Assembly (NCBI GenBank): GCA_043764015.1
Contig: JAYUKY010000032.1
Span: 1 to 62,956 of the forward strand
DNA: 62,956 bases
Origin: JANYGM01 sp043764015
GTDB lineage: Bacteria; Bacteroidota; Bacteroidia; Cytophagales; Thermonemataceae
Reading direction: 5' to 3'
Every line of letters begins with the position of its first letter. The first letter of the stretch is position 1. A model generated the notes under the pieces. That model did no database searches. It was given only the letters and a program-made list of their open reading frames with translations, and was not told the origin of the DNA. Shown here piece after piece: positions 16,925 to 25,036 of the stretch. A program made the translations under genes and the position numbers.

Positions 16925-17152
16925 TATACTGCAAACGGGGAAGATTTCGGAAAATGTATTACAGTCCAGCGGACTGATATATTTATAGAAAAACAAGTCT
17001 AAAAATGTATTTCGCTCCAGCGGAGCGTTATATTTATAAATATAGCGCTCTGCTGGAGCGAAATACCAACACAATAATATTTCTATAAATATAGCGTTCC
17101 GCTGGAACTAATACAAAATTTATTTTCCGAAATCCTTCCCGTTCACAGTATA
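16925..17152. mobile_element. MITE-like element C (228 bp) with REP-like core
   Basis: The ends are inverted repeats of about 31 bp (16925-16955 and 17122-17152; outer bases TATACTG, shared block GATTTCGGAAAAT). Inside (16956-17114) are four REP-like half-units based on TCCAGCGGA and TCCGCTGGA with TATTTATA spacers, the same type as in element A. No clear 8-bp target duplication is visible; the terminal TA could be a TA duplication of the Tc1/mariner kind, but that is a guess. No coding capacity. Confidence 0.65.
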
Positions 17153-17197
17153 CAATGTATTACTTACGAATTACGAGTAAAGGCAAAATGTTGATAA

Positions 17198-17707
17198 TCA
17201 GATGTTACGTAGTTTTTTTGCAGCAAGTTTTCGTTTTTTTCTTTTATATGAAAGATTGATACACGCTGTATTTACAATAAAGCGTTTTTTAAGTAATTTT
17301 CTTCCTAGAAGGACAGGGAAACGCATATCTCCTCTGTCTGCAAGGGTAAATTCTGCCTCAAAACTTCTCCCAAAAAGGCGCAAAACGACCATAATCACAA
17401 ACCTTACTTCTTGCTCACCATTAGAACTTTTAACTGCTTTTGTCTTAAATGAAGAAGTTTTAAATTCAGTTTTATTGTAAGCAGGGTGCGAGTCGTCAAG
17501 TAAATGAAAAGAAAGCCATTCTTGCTTATTTTCATCAACAGTAATTTTGATTTGATTACAATGAATAGAAGACGTGTAAGCACCTGTATCTATTTTACAA
17601 GCGACATTACGGCATTTCAGCAAAGGAAAATCAACAAAATCTTTGTAACCAATAGTGCGCTTTTTCCTTTTGATATTCGTTGTAAGATTTGTTATGTCAT
17701 TTAGCAT
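17198..17707 (-). CDS. RimB-like retropepsin-type (ATP-dependent zinc protease family) protein
   Basis: A 169-residue protein with the aspartic-protease-like motif DTGA at 40-43 (KIDTGAYTSSIH), a second segment FTLADRGDMRFPVLLGRKLL and a conserved C-terminal FIVN. This matches the RimB/RimK-associated retropepsin-like family (Pfam Zn_protease), one member of which acts in glutamate-tail metabolism of ribosomal protein S6. No rimK is adjacent. It lies last in a same-strand run with SiaC- and SiaB-like genes, 56 bp after the SiaC-like stop, so it may be co-transcribed with them. Confidence 0.85.
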   Translation of the reverse strand: MLNDITNLTTNIKRKKRTIGYKDFVDFPLLKCRNVACKIDTGAYTSSIHCNQIKITVDENKQEWLSFHLLDDSHPAYNKTEFKTSSFKTKAVKSSNGEQEVRFVIMVVLRLFGRSFEAEFTLADRGDMRFPVLLGRKLLKKRFIVNTACINLSYKRKKRKLAAKKLRNI

Positions 17708-17727
17708 CTAACACTATCTTTAAAAAA

Positions 17728-17763
17728 TAATTCACAACTCACAATTCACAACTCACAATTATT
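17728..17763. repeat. degenerate 7-bp repeat array, CACAATT/CACAACT type
   Basis: Heptamers such as CACAACT and CACAATT fill the gap between the SiaC-like and RimB-like genes. Confidence 0.65.
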
Positions 17764-18150
17764 TTAGTCAATAGGAAAAAGGTTGATGACCAGCCCAGTA
17801 TCTGTTTGAAAATCTTCTGCTTCATCTCTCATTCCTTCGTCGTGAGAGGGATAATACCAATTAACAATAGGTTTTCCTCCTTTTTCTTCAAAATTTTTGA
17901 TTACACGCAACATATCCAAAATAGCCCTTGAAGATGCCGTATTAAAATACGTAAGTTTAAAAGTCAGTGTAAGTGGTTTGATACCACTTTGTGTATATTC
18001 TTGTAACCAGCTAGTTAGGCGTGTAAAAAACTCAAAAGTTTCTTCTTGATACGACTCTCCTTCTATTTCGCAAACGCCAGTGCTTGCGTTGAAAGTTACT
18101 TTAGGATTAAGATAAGTGCCTTTTTGCCCTTGTATTGTTAAATCTTCCAT
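17764..18150 (-). CDS. SiaC family (DUF1987) regulatory phosphoprotein
   Basis: A 128-residue STAS-like small protein. The segment LTYFNTASSRAILDML (66-81) carries a conserved Thr71, equivalent by motif to the threonine (Thr68) of Pseudomonas SiaC that is phosphorylated by the SiaB kinase. In that system unphosphorylated SiaC activates a diguanylate cyclase. A SiaB-like kinase gene lies 132 bp upstream on the same strand, so kinase and substrate are paired here. No GGDEF or SiaA-like phosphatase gene is seen in the window, so the output is unknown. Confidence 0.88.
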   Translation of the reverse strand: MEDLTIQGQKGTYLNPKVTFNASTGVCEIEGESYQEETFEFFTRLTSWLQEYTQSGIKPLTLTFKLTYFNTASSRAILDMLRVIKNFEEKGGKPIVNWYYPSHDEGMRDEAEDFQTDTGLVINLFPID

Positions 18151-18282
18151 AGTGAAAAAATAGGGAATATACTTAATGAGATAATTTAATTGTTACAGAT
18201 GTCACTACAAATAAAGCTATTTTGTTTGATTTTGTTTAACTTTATTTGGGGAATATTTTACGGCATAAGATAAGATTTATTT

Positions 18283-18978
18283 TTAATTTACTGCTACTAC
18301 TTGTTGTTTAGCAATGGTTACAGAAATCATAAAGTAAGCATCTTGCTCGTTGAAGTCGTGCCAATGAATATTTATGTTGCTATCAGCTCTTATAGCGACA
18401 TTAACAAGCCCAATATTCCCTGTTGTATGCCCTTTTTCGTCACCCTCTACTCGCAAGCTACTTTTTATTTGTCTAAGATTTTGTCTATCTTTTCCTGTAA
18501 TAAGTTCGCATCTTTGTTTAAGATTAGCAGAATTAGCCACTTCAACGGCATTTCCTGTCATTAGTGTAAAATGGCTATCAGTTTCCAAAAGCATAGCTCT
18601 GCCAATGCCAATTTGCCTATCATTAAGCATACAATGATGTGCAGAATAAGATTTTATGTTTTCAGCCAGTTCAATGAATACATAAAATAGCACTTCATTA
18701 ATATTAAGCTCATCAGAAGCATTTTGCCTGATATGTTTACCTAATTCAAGGATAAGTGGCGGTACAAATGGACCATTATATTCTAGTAATATATTGCCAT
18801 CACTTCCCACATATTTTTCTAAAACCCTTGCTGTATTGTTCATTTGTAATGAAGTTTTGGGCGCAGTTGATATTATCAATTTCTTATTATTAGATAGTGT
18901 TTTTGATAATTTTTTGATACTCTTTGTCGCTTGTGTCCTCACAAGCAACGGCACTTTTAGTAGTGAATTTGTATTCAT
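18283..18978 (-). CDS. SiaB family protein kinase (DUF6272)
   Basis: A 231-residue protein with a GHKL-type ATP-binding core but no His phospho-acceptor domain. The N box appears in VFIELAENIKSYSA (about 119-132), a SGN-like strand in FTLMTGNAVEVAN, and the G2 region in KGHTTGNIGLVNVAI. This matches SiaB-like Ser/Thr kinases that phosphorylate SiaC. The adjacent SiaC-like gene supports the call. It is followed after 132 bp by SiaC and preceded by a 3'-5' exonuclease gene at a 28-bp gap, so all may share the promoter near 19799. The substrate assignment is inferred from the pairing. Confidence 0.85.
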   Translation of the reverse strand: MNTNSLLKVPLLVRTQATKSIKKLSKTLSNNKKLIISTAPKTSLQMNNTARVLEKYVGSDGNILLEYNGPFVPPLILELGKHIRQNASDELNINEVLFYVFIELAENIKSYSAHHCMLNDRQIGIGRAMLLETDSHFTLMTGNAVEVANSANLKQRCELITGKDRQNLRQIKSSLRVEGDEKGHTTGNIGLVNVAIRADSNINIHWHDFNEQDAYFMISVTIAKQQVVAVN

Positions 18979-19006
18979 TCACAATTCACAATTTAAAATT
19001 CACAAT
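18976..19006. repeat. degenerate 7-bp repeat array, CACAATT type
   Basis: CACAATT and AAAATT-type heptamers between the exonuclease stop and the SiaB-like start. Confidence 0.55.
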
Positions 19007-19750
19007 TTAATAGCAGGCTATCTTATCCAAAAAGTCAATTTCATCTTCTTTTAAAAGCGGCTGCAAAGAATATTTTAGGAAAACCTGTGCTGTTGCTAGT
19101 ACATCTTTTTCACAATATGTTGCAATGCGTTCTGCATCTTTTTCTTCCCAAAAAACTTTGCCCACTTGGCTACCATCAATATCATCTTTTGGTGTAGGGA
19201 TTTCAAAAATAGCGCAAAGAAGTTCTAGTTTTGTGTAGGCTTTGTAATCTCCAAAACGCCACATTTCCATAGTGTCCACGTGAGAGATTTCCCAAGGCTT
19301 TTTTCCTTGTGTTTCTAATATTTTTGGAATAGGAATTTGCAAAATCAAAAACCTACGACACATATAAGGAAAGTCAAATTCTTTTCCATTATGCGCACAA
19401 AGCGTTTTATCTTTTGCCTTTGTGTCTAAAATATTGGCAAATTGCCTCAAAAGTTCTCTTTCATCTGCACCATACACAGATTTTACGAAAAAACGGCTTA
19501 TTCTTTTTTCTTTGTCATCATATTTGCAAGTACCAAAACTAATACAAACAATTTTTCCAAATTCTGCATAAATGCCTGCATATTCCAAGTATTTTTCTGC
19601 ATCTGTTTTGGTACTTTCTGGCTCAATTCTTTTGGCTTTTAAGTGCCACATTTTTTGCATTGGTTCTGAAAGTTCTTCGTAAGTGTCTGTTCCTCTTACA
19701 GTTTCTATATCTAAAAATAAAAGTCTTGCAATATCTTGTGGCGTGTACAT
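19007..19750 (-). CDS. predicted 3'-5' exonuclease, PolB-like DEDDy type
   Basis: A 247-residue RNase H-fold exonuclease of the type annotated as DNA_pol_B_exo2. ExoI FLDIET is at 12-17, ExoII LCAHNGKEFDFPYM near 115-128, and ExoIII contains ATYCEKDVLATAQVF near 214-228 with Tyr four residues before Asp (DEDDy). It probably removes nucleotides from DNA or RNA 3' ends in repair or RNA decay. It is first in a same-strand run with SiaB- and SiaC-like genes, which suggests shared transcription but not necessarily a shared pathway. Confidence 0.87.
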   Translation of the reverse strand: MYTPQDIARLLFLDIETVRGTDTYEELSEPMQKMWHLKAKRIEPESTKTDAEKYLEYAGIYAEFGKIVCISFGTCKYDDKEKRISRFFVKSVYGADERELLRQFANILDTKAKDKTLCAHNGKEFDFPYMCRRFLILQIPIPKILETQGKKPWEISHVDTMEMWRFGDYKAYTKLELLCAIFEIPTPKDDIDGSQVGKVFWEEKDAERIATYCEKDVLATAQVFLKYSLQPLLKEDEIDFLDKIACY

Positions 19751-19791
19751 TCGTTGGTTTTGATGCTTTTTTAATTTTCTTTATTATTCTC

Positions 19792-19799
19792 CAAATATA
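19792..19799 (-). promoter_or_regulatory. promoter for the exonuclease-SiaBC run
   Basis: Minus strand TATATTTG matches TAnnTTTG. A TTGTTG element lies about 20 bp further upstream, giving a plausible -33/-7 pair. The box is 42 bp before the start codon. Confidence 0.55.
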
Positions 19800-19889
19800 C
19801 AAAAAATAGTTTGTTATTACAACAAAATAGGATTTTTTTTATAATACAAAATTTTCTTTCTGATAAATTAAAGAAATATTTTCTTTAAT

Positions 19890-19919
19890 TTTGTTTTTAA
19901 AATTCATTTTGTAACTTTA
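19890..19919 (+). promoter_or_regulatory. candidate promoter for the PorE-like gene
   Basis: TTTG at 19890-19893 and TAACTTTA at 19912-19919 (one mismatch to TAnnTTTG), 18 bp apart, 25 bp upstream of the start codon. Confidence 0.45.
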
Positions 19920-19944
19920 CAAATTACATCATTTATCCCAAATA

Positions 19945-21939
19945 ATGCCTTTGAAAGTGCTAAAAATCCTTAAAATCAGCTTACAAATCAGCTTACAAAT
20001 CAGCTCAAAAAATGCCAAATACTTGCTTATTTTTGGTTTATTCTTTATTTTTGTTTCTCTTATTTCCTCGTCTGCGCAAGCACAAAATTATTCTACTAGC
20101 AACAAAAAAGCTATTGTTCTCTACGAAAAAGCAAATGAAGCTTTTAAAATACGGAAATTTGATGAAGGAATGAATTTTCTTCAAAAAGCCGTAGAAAAAG
20201 CCCCAAAATTTGCAGAGGCGCATTATTTATTGGCTCGCAACTATCAAATGACAGGAAAATATGAGCCAATGTTGTTTCATTATGAGCAAACTGTGACCAA
20301 TTCTCCTAATAATGCTAGTTATGTGGGTGCGTACTATACGCTTGCGGGTGAGCAACTTAAGAAAGGAAATTATCAAAAAGCAAAATTATATGCGCAGGCT
20401 TTTTTGCGTTTTGACCAACAAATTAAAAGTTTTGATAAAGAATGTGAGCGCATCATTGCTTGCGCTGATTTTTCTTTGGAAGGAATTAAAAAACCGCTTA
20501 ATTTTTCTCCTAAAATTCTTCCTAAAAACATCAATAAAGACTCTGTTTTACAGTATTTTCCTATACTTTCCGCAGACCAAAATATGCTAATTTTTACGGC
20601 TCGTGCCAATAAAAATGGTTCTGATGAAAACATGTATTTAAGTGAGAAAATGCCAAATGGTGAATGGTCTAATCCAAAATCTTTGAGTGAAAACATCAAC
20701 TCTGTTACAAATGAAGGCACTTGTAGCATTTCTGCTGATGGAAGAGTGTTGGTTTTTACGGCTTGTAGTGGGCGTAAAGGTTATGGAAGTTGTGATTTGT
20801 ATATCTCGGAGCGTGTAGGAAATGATTGGAGCGAGCCAAAAAATTTGGGTGCAAACATCAATTCTATCTCTTGGGAGTCGCAGCCGTCTCTTTCTGCTGA
20901 TGGAAAAATGCTTTATTTTGTTTCTGAACGCAAAAAAGGCAATGATATTTATGTGAGCCGACTTGATGACGAGGGGAGTTGGTCTGTGGCAGAAAATTTG
21001 GGGACAACTATCAACACAACGGGGAGTGAAATGTCACCATTTATTCACGTAAATGGAAGAACGCTATATTTTGCCTCTAATGGGCGTGTGGGCTACGGAG
21101 ATTATGATTTGTATTATTCTAATTATGAAAATGGGACTTGGTCAGAGCCTCAAAACTTGGGTTATCCTATCAATAATAATGAATCTCAAATCTCTCTTTT
21201 TATTACTATTGATGGCAAAAAAGGTTATTATGCAGATGAAAAAACGCAAGGGAATAAAAATCTTTATAGTAAAATAATGGAGTTTGATATGCCACCAGAA
21301 ATTAGTCTAAAACAAAAAAGTAATTATGTTTCTGGTACTATTTATAATGCCAAAACCAAAGAAAAAATTAGTGCTAATGTAGATTTATTGAATATTTTGC
21401 AAAATGTAAGAGAATATTCTGTTGTATCTGATATAAAAACTGGCAGTTATTTGATTGTTCTTACGCAAGGTGCAGAATATGCGCTGGAAGTGCATAAAAA
21501 AGGTTTTGCTTTTAAGAGTTTGACGTTTAATTATGTGGATAAAACCACAGAAAGCCTTGTTCCTATCAATGTGGACATTTATTTAGAGCCAATAGCTACA
21601 GGTGTTAAGTTTATTTTGAATAATATTTTTTTTGAAAGTGCCAAATACGACATCAAAGACAAATCTAAAAGTGAGTTAGACGAACTGATTAGGTTTATGC
21701 AGGAAAATGAAACCGTTGCAGGAGAGATTTCTGGGCATACCGACAATGTTGGAGACGACAAAGCTAACATAGAACTTTCTCTAAAACGTGCCAAAAACGT
21801 ATATGATTATCTCATAAAAAACGGTATAGAAGCCAAAAGATTGAAGTTTAAAGGTTATGGAAAAACCCAACCTAACAAACCAAACGACACAGAAGAAAAC
21901 AGAAAAGCCAACAGAAGAATTGAATTTAAAGTTTTGTAA
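19945..21939 (+). CDS. PorE-like OmpA family protein (TPR, PD40 propeller, OmpA)
   Basis: A 664-residue exported protein. Order: signal peptide (hydrophobic 27-45, ending SAQAQ), TPR-like repeats (about 50-150), a PD40/WD40-like propeller (about 185-425) with repeated GSxDLYxS and NLGxxINS motifs, a carboxypeptidase-regulatory-like beta domain (about 450-545) and a C-terminal OmpA peptidoglycan-binding domain (about 550-664) with GHTDNVG and NRRIEF. This architecture is that of PorE, a type IX secretion component, and of related gliding proteins. The first residues are coded by a 12-bp tandem repeat (three TTACAAATCAGC-type copies, 19976-20010), giving ISLQISLQISS ahead of the signal core. 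Confidence 0.87.
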   Translation: MPLKVLKILKISLQISLQISSKNAKYLLIFGLFFIFVSLISSSAQAQNYSTSNKKAIVLYEKANEAFKIRKFDEGMNFLQKAVEKAPKFAEAHYLLARNYQMTGKYEPMLFHYEQTVTNSPNNASYVGAYYTLAGEQLKKGNYQKAKLYAQAFLRFDQQIKSFDKECERIIACADFSLEGIKKPLNFSPKILPKNINKDSVLQYFPILSADQNMLIFTARANKNGSDENMYLSEKMPNGEWSNPKSLSENINSVTNEGTCSISADGRVLVFTACSGRKGYGSCDLYISERVGNDWSEPKNLGANINSISWESQPSLSADGKMLYFVSERKKGNDIYVSRLDDEGSWSVAENLGTTINTTGSEMSPFIHVNGRTLYFASNGRVGYGDYDLYYSNYENGTWSEPQNLGYPINNNESQISLFITIDGKKGYYADEKTQGNKNLYSKIMEFDMPPEISLKQKSNYVSGTIYNAKTKEKISANVDLLNILQNVREYSVVSDIKTGSYLIVLTQGAEYALEVHKKGFAFKSLTFNYVDKTTESLVPINVDIYLEPIATGVKFILNNIFFESAKYDIKDKSKSELDELIRFMQENETVAGEISGHTDNVGDDKANIELSLKRAKNVYDYLIKNGIEAKRLKFKGYGKTQPNKPNDTEENRKANRRIEFKVL

Positions 21940-21956
21940 TGCTTTTGAGGTACGAA

Positions 21957-22000
21957 TAAAAAACCCTCACAAATAGCTAGTGGCTTTTGTGAAGGTTTTT
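21957..22000. terminator. bidirectional terminator
   Basis: AAAACCCTCACAAA pairs imperfectly with TTTGTGAAGGTTTTT, with A and T runs on the two sides. It serves the PorE-like gene on the plus strand and the convergent 70-residue ORF gene on the minus strand. Confidence 0.7.
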
Positions 22001-22001
22001 G

Positions 22002-22214
22002 TTAGTTTGTATAAAATTTTGATTTGATATTAGCAACAATTTTTTTCCGTGTTGTTGGTGTTTTTTTGACTTTTTCCTCTACTGGAAGCATTTGAGAAAC
22101 CACTTTATTATATTTCAACATAGTGATAATATAGTCATCTGCATCTTTAAAAGTACCATCTTTGAAGAGTATATCCGGTACATAATGTACTTCCTTGCCT
22201 ACTTTGATGTTCAT
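22002..22214 (-). CDS. small hypothetical protein
   Basis: A 70-residue protein starting MNIKVGKEVHYVPDILF, with a short helix DADDYIITMLKYNKVV and a strongly basic tail (KKTPTTRKKIVANIKSKF). I do not recognise a family. It follows a 105-residue ORF on the same strand after a 31-bp gap, so the two look like a mini-operon. A small regulator or antitoxin partner is possible, but no diagnostic motif is visible. Confidence 0.6.
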   Translation of the reverse strand: MNIKVGKEVHYVPDILFKDGTFKDADDYIITMLKYNKVVSQMLPVEEKVKKTPTTRKKIVANIKSKFYTN

Positions 22215-22245
22215 AATAATTATAGATTAGAATATTGGTTATAGA

Positions 22246-22563
22246 TTAAAATAAGGGAAACGCTAGCACACCTATAAGCTGTTTTACTAAAAAACTATCT
22301 TCATCAAGCACGACAGGCATAAAATAAATTTTATTTTTAAATTTAGACAGACAATAAAATGCATCTGGTTTGTCCGTTGGAATTAAAATAGCATTTTTTT
22401 TGACAATAGAACGAATTTCTGTATGTGTAATTTTGTGGGCATTATCTTCATAGTTATCCCAAATATGTTCCGCAGATGTAGGAGTAAAACGAATTTTGTA
22501 TTTAGTTTTTAAAATCTGAATGCCGTCTTCTGCAAATAAACTTTTTATTTCAATGTAGTCCAT
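22246..22563 (-). CDS. small hypothetical protein, possible toxin-like
   Basis: A 105-residue protein. Its layout, KYKIRFTPTSAEHIWDNYEDNAHKIT followed by YCLSKFKNKIYFMPVVLDE, is loosely reminiscent of small BrnT-like or DUF4258-like RNase-fold toxins, with alternating beta strands and a central helix. This is weak. It is upstream of and close to a 70-residue basic protein on the same strand, a size pattern seen in toxin-antitoxin pairs. No family assignment is made. Confidence 0.6.
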   Translation of the reverse strand: MDYIEIKSLFAEDGIQILKTKYKIRFTPTSAEHIWDNYEDNAHKITHTEIRSIVKKNAILIPTDKPDAFYCLSKFKNKIYFMPVVLDEDSFLVKQLIGVLAFPLF

Positions 22564-22639
22564 TACTGCTATTTTAGATACTTATTACAACAAAGCTAAA
22601 TAATTTTTCTTAAAAATCAAAAAATATACCACAAAAAAT

Positions 22640-22675
22640 AAAACACATTCAAAACATTATTTTGAATGTGTTTTT
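22640..22675 (-). terminator. hairpin terminator
   Basis: AAAACACATTCAAAA pairs perfectly with TTTTGAATGTGTTTT around a 5-bp loop, flanked by A and T runs. It follows the minus-strand gene that ends at 22720. Confidence 0.7.
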
Positions 22676-22719
22676 GTATTTTTCGTATCTCGTACTTCAA
22701 ACCTCGTACTTAAGAAAAT

Positions 22720-23205
22720 TTAGTCATCATTATCAGTAGGAGCAACGCCGTTTCCGTTGTCAATTTTCCATTTTTTAAATCTTGCGCTGATTTTCTTTGA
22801 GATTTTATCAAAGTTTTTCCAGTTATCTTGAACGTGATAAATGGTTGAAAGGTCTGCTGCAAGGGTTTTTTCGTAATCTTTTTTATATTTTCCACTTTGA
22901 TAATAGAAAACACAAAAGTCGTTGCCTTCTTCATTGAAAAGCTCTGAACCAAGATAACCGTCCCAAACTGCACTTAAAATAGAGCAAGTGATTTGGCGGC
23001 GGCGGAAACGCAAAATTTGCAAAGCGGCTTCTTCTTCAAAGAACTCGCTATAAAGTTCGTTTTCGCATATCCAGCCAAGAAACATACCAATATGTACGTA
23101 TGCTTGTTCTATTGGCAAAACAGCAGGGAAATTACCTAAGAAATGGTGCTTTGCACGGTCATAGATAAAGTTTTTGGGTCTTTGTACTTGTGTAAGGATT
23201 GCCAT
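22720..23205 (-). CDS. conserved hypothetical protein (DUF7832-like)
   Basis: A 161-residue acidic, soluble protein with the N-terminal pattern FIYDRAKHHFLGNFPAVLP, EQAYVHIGMFLGWICEN and then an FFEEEAALQILRFRRR helix. I recall a family (DUF7832) with YDxAKxHxxGxFP and THxGMxLxW motifs, but its function is unknown and my certainty is moderate. The C-terminus is rich in Asp and Asn (NGNGVAPTDNDD). The gene has its own hairpin terminator and a long AT-rich 5' region shared with divergent murD. Confidence 0.75.
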   Translation of the reverse strand: MAILTQVQRPKNFIYDRAKHHFLGNFPAVLPIEQAYVHIGMFLGWICENELYSEFFEEEAALQILRFRRRQITCSILSAVWDGYLGSELFNEEGNDFCVFYYQSGKYKKDYEKTLAADLSTIYHVQDNWKNFDKISKKISARFKKWKIDNGNGVAPTDNDD

Positions 23206-23446
23206 AACAGTAAACGTAATAGTTGTGTAAGTTTGGTGATTTTAGTCTTGATACTTGTTTGTTTCTAACGTAAATATACGAAAATAATTATCAAAAAGTT
23301 TATTTTTGTAGATTTTTTTTACTTTTTTTCAAAATATATCAAAAATCTTACCATTTTTTTTCAAAAGTACATATTTTTTTCATAAATTTAGAAAAAATAT
23401 CAAAAAAGTTAAAAATAATCAGAAAATATCAAAATTTATCAGAAAA

Positions 23447-24895
23447 ATGATAACAACAAAAAAAATAGTAATTTTAGGAGGCGGAGAAAGTGGCGTTGGT
23501 GCAGCATTATTGGCACAAAATCAAGGATTTGAAGTTTTTGTTTCTGATGCAGGAGAAATATTGAAAAAGTACAAAAATATTCTTTCAGAAAACAACATTT
23601 CTTTTGAAGAAAACAAACATACAAACGAGTTTATTCTGTTGGCTGATGAAGTAATCAAAAGTCCAGGAATATCACATAAAGCTCAAATTATCAAGGATTT
23701 GCAGGCAAAAAATATTCCTATTATTTCTGAAATAGAATTTGCTTTCCGCTACACAAAAGCCAAAATAATTGGTATTACGGGTAGCAACGGCAAAACAACA
23801 ACAACACTTCTTACTTATCATTTGCTCAAAAATGCAGGTTTGAATGTTGGTTTAGGCGGAAATATTGGAGATAGTTTTGCGGCACAAGTCATTGAAGATA
23901 AGTTTGAGTATTATGTTTTGGAACTTTCTAGCTTCCAATTAGATGATTGTTTTTTAATGAATCCTTATATTGCAGTTTTGCTAAACATTACGCCTGACCA
24001 TTTGGATAGGTATAATTATGATTTTGAGCAGTATGCAGCTGCCAAATTTCGTATTTCGCAAGCACAGACTAAAGAAGATTTTTTTGTTTATAATGGTTTT
24101 AGTGAAGAGATAACAAAGAACCCATTTCTTGAAAAAGTACAATCTCAAAAAATCTCTATTTTTGTAAATGATGAATTACCAAATAATAATCTTGAAACTC
24201 ATAATTTAACTACTTTTGCTATTCAAAATAGCATTCAAGTTGCTTTTGAAGGTAAAAAAATAAATTTTTCAGAAGAAGATTTTACACTAAAAGGCAAACA
24301 TAATATTTTCAATACGCTTTGTGCGGTGCAAGTGGCTATGATTTTGGGAATTTCAGAAAGGAATATCAAGGAGAGTTTGCTCACTTTCAAAAATGCGCCC
24401 CACAGATTAGAAGAAATTGCCGTTATCAATGGTATTACTTTTATCAATGATTCAAAAGCTACCAATGTGGATTCTGTTTTTTATGCCTTAGGAAGCTTTA
24501 AACGCACAGAACCGCATATTATTTGGATTTTGGGCGGCGTGGATAAAGGCAACGAATATGAAGTTTTGGATAATCTTGTCAAAGAAAAAGTACGAAATTT
24601 TGTTTTTTTAGGAAAAGATAACAAAAAACTGGAAAAATATTATCAGAATGATCAACCAGAAAATCATCAACAAGAAAATGAAGGAGACGACCACAAAAAG
24701 GAACTAAAAAAGTTTGATAAACCTATTTTTCAAACGCAAAGCATCAAAGAAGCTGTAGAATATGGCTTTAAAGTAGCAAAAAAAGGGGATATTGTACTTT
24801 TGTCGCCTGCGTGTGCGAGTTTTGATTTGTTCCAAAATTATATGGATAGAGGTGAGCAATTCCGCCAAAATGTGCTTAATTTAGTTATGAATTAG
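23447..24895 (+). CDS. murD: UDP-N-acetylmuramoyl-L-alanine--D-glutamate ligase
   Basis: MurD adds D-glutamate to UDP-MurNAc-L-Ala in cytoplasmic peptidoglycan synthesis. The 482-residue protein has the N-terminal substrate domain starting at GGGESGVGAA, the ATP-binding GSNGKTTT loop at 112-119, HRLEEIAVINGITFINDSKATN near 325-345, and a C-terminal LLSPACASFDLFQNYMDRGEQF block. An Asn/Gln/Glu-rich insert around residues 400-425 is longer than in many MurD proteins. It is not flanked by mraY, ftsW or murG, so murD lies outside a dcw cluster here. The AT-rich upstream gap has repeated TATCAAAA words. Confidence 0.96.
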   Translation: MITTKKIVILGGGESGVGAALLAQNQGFEVFVSDAGEILKKYKNILSENNISFEENKHTNEFILLADEVIKSPGISHKAQIIKDLQAKNIPIISEIEFAFRYTKAKIIGITGSNGKTTTTLLTYHLLKNAGLNVGLGGNIGDSFAAQVIEDKFEYYVLELSSFQLDDCFLMNPYIAVLLNITPDHLDRYNYDFEQYAAAKFRISQAQTKEDFFVYNGFSEEITKNPFLEKVQSQKISIFVNDELPNNNLETHNLTTFAIQNSIQVAFEGKKINFSEEDFTLKGKHNIFNTLCAVQVAMILGISERNIKESLLTFKNAPHRLEEIAVINGITFINDSKATNVDSVFYALGSFKRTEPHIIWILGGVDKGNEYEVLDNLVKEKVRNFVFLGKDNKKLEKYYQNDQPENHQQENEGDDHKKELKKFDKPIFQTQSIKEAVEYGFKVAKKGDIVLLSPACASFDLFQNYMDRGEQFRQNVLNLVMN

Positions 24896-24953
24896 TGTAT
24901 ATGTAAAAACAATATAGTACAGTTTTACAAATATCAAAATACTAAAAATAAAG

Positions 24954-25011
24954 TTTAGTTGCCACGAATACACGAATAATTGTATTTATTTGTGTGTTCG
25001 TGGCAACTAAA
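24954..25011. repeat. long intergenic hairpin, copy 1
   Basis: TTTAGTTGCCACGAATACAC and its near-perfect complement enclose a short AT-rich loop. A related hairpin lies at 51861-51920 (GCCAC, AATACACGAATAA and GTGGC shared). It could act as a terminator for murD, but having two copies with the same words suggests a dispersed repeat family. Confidence 0.75.
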
Positions 25012-25036
25012 TACAAAAAATATAAATCCTTAAAAA

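Noticed and set aside
16838..17074. A 78-residue ORF on the minus strand over element C
   Set aside because: Same reason: it runs through inverted repeats and heptamers upstream of the flavin reductase gene.
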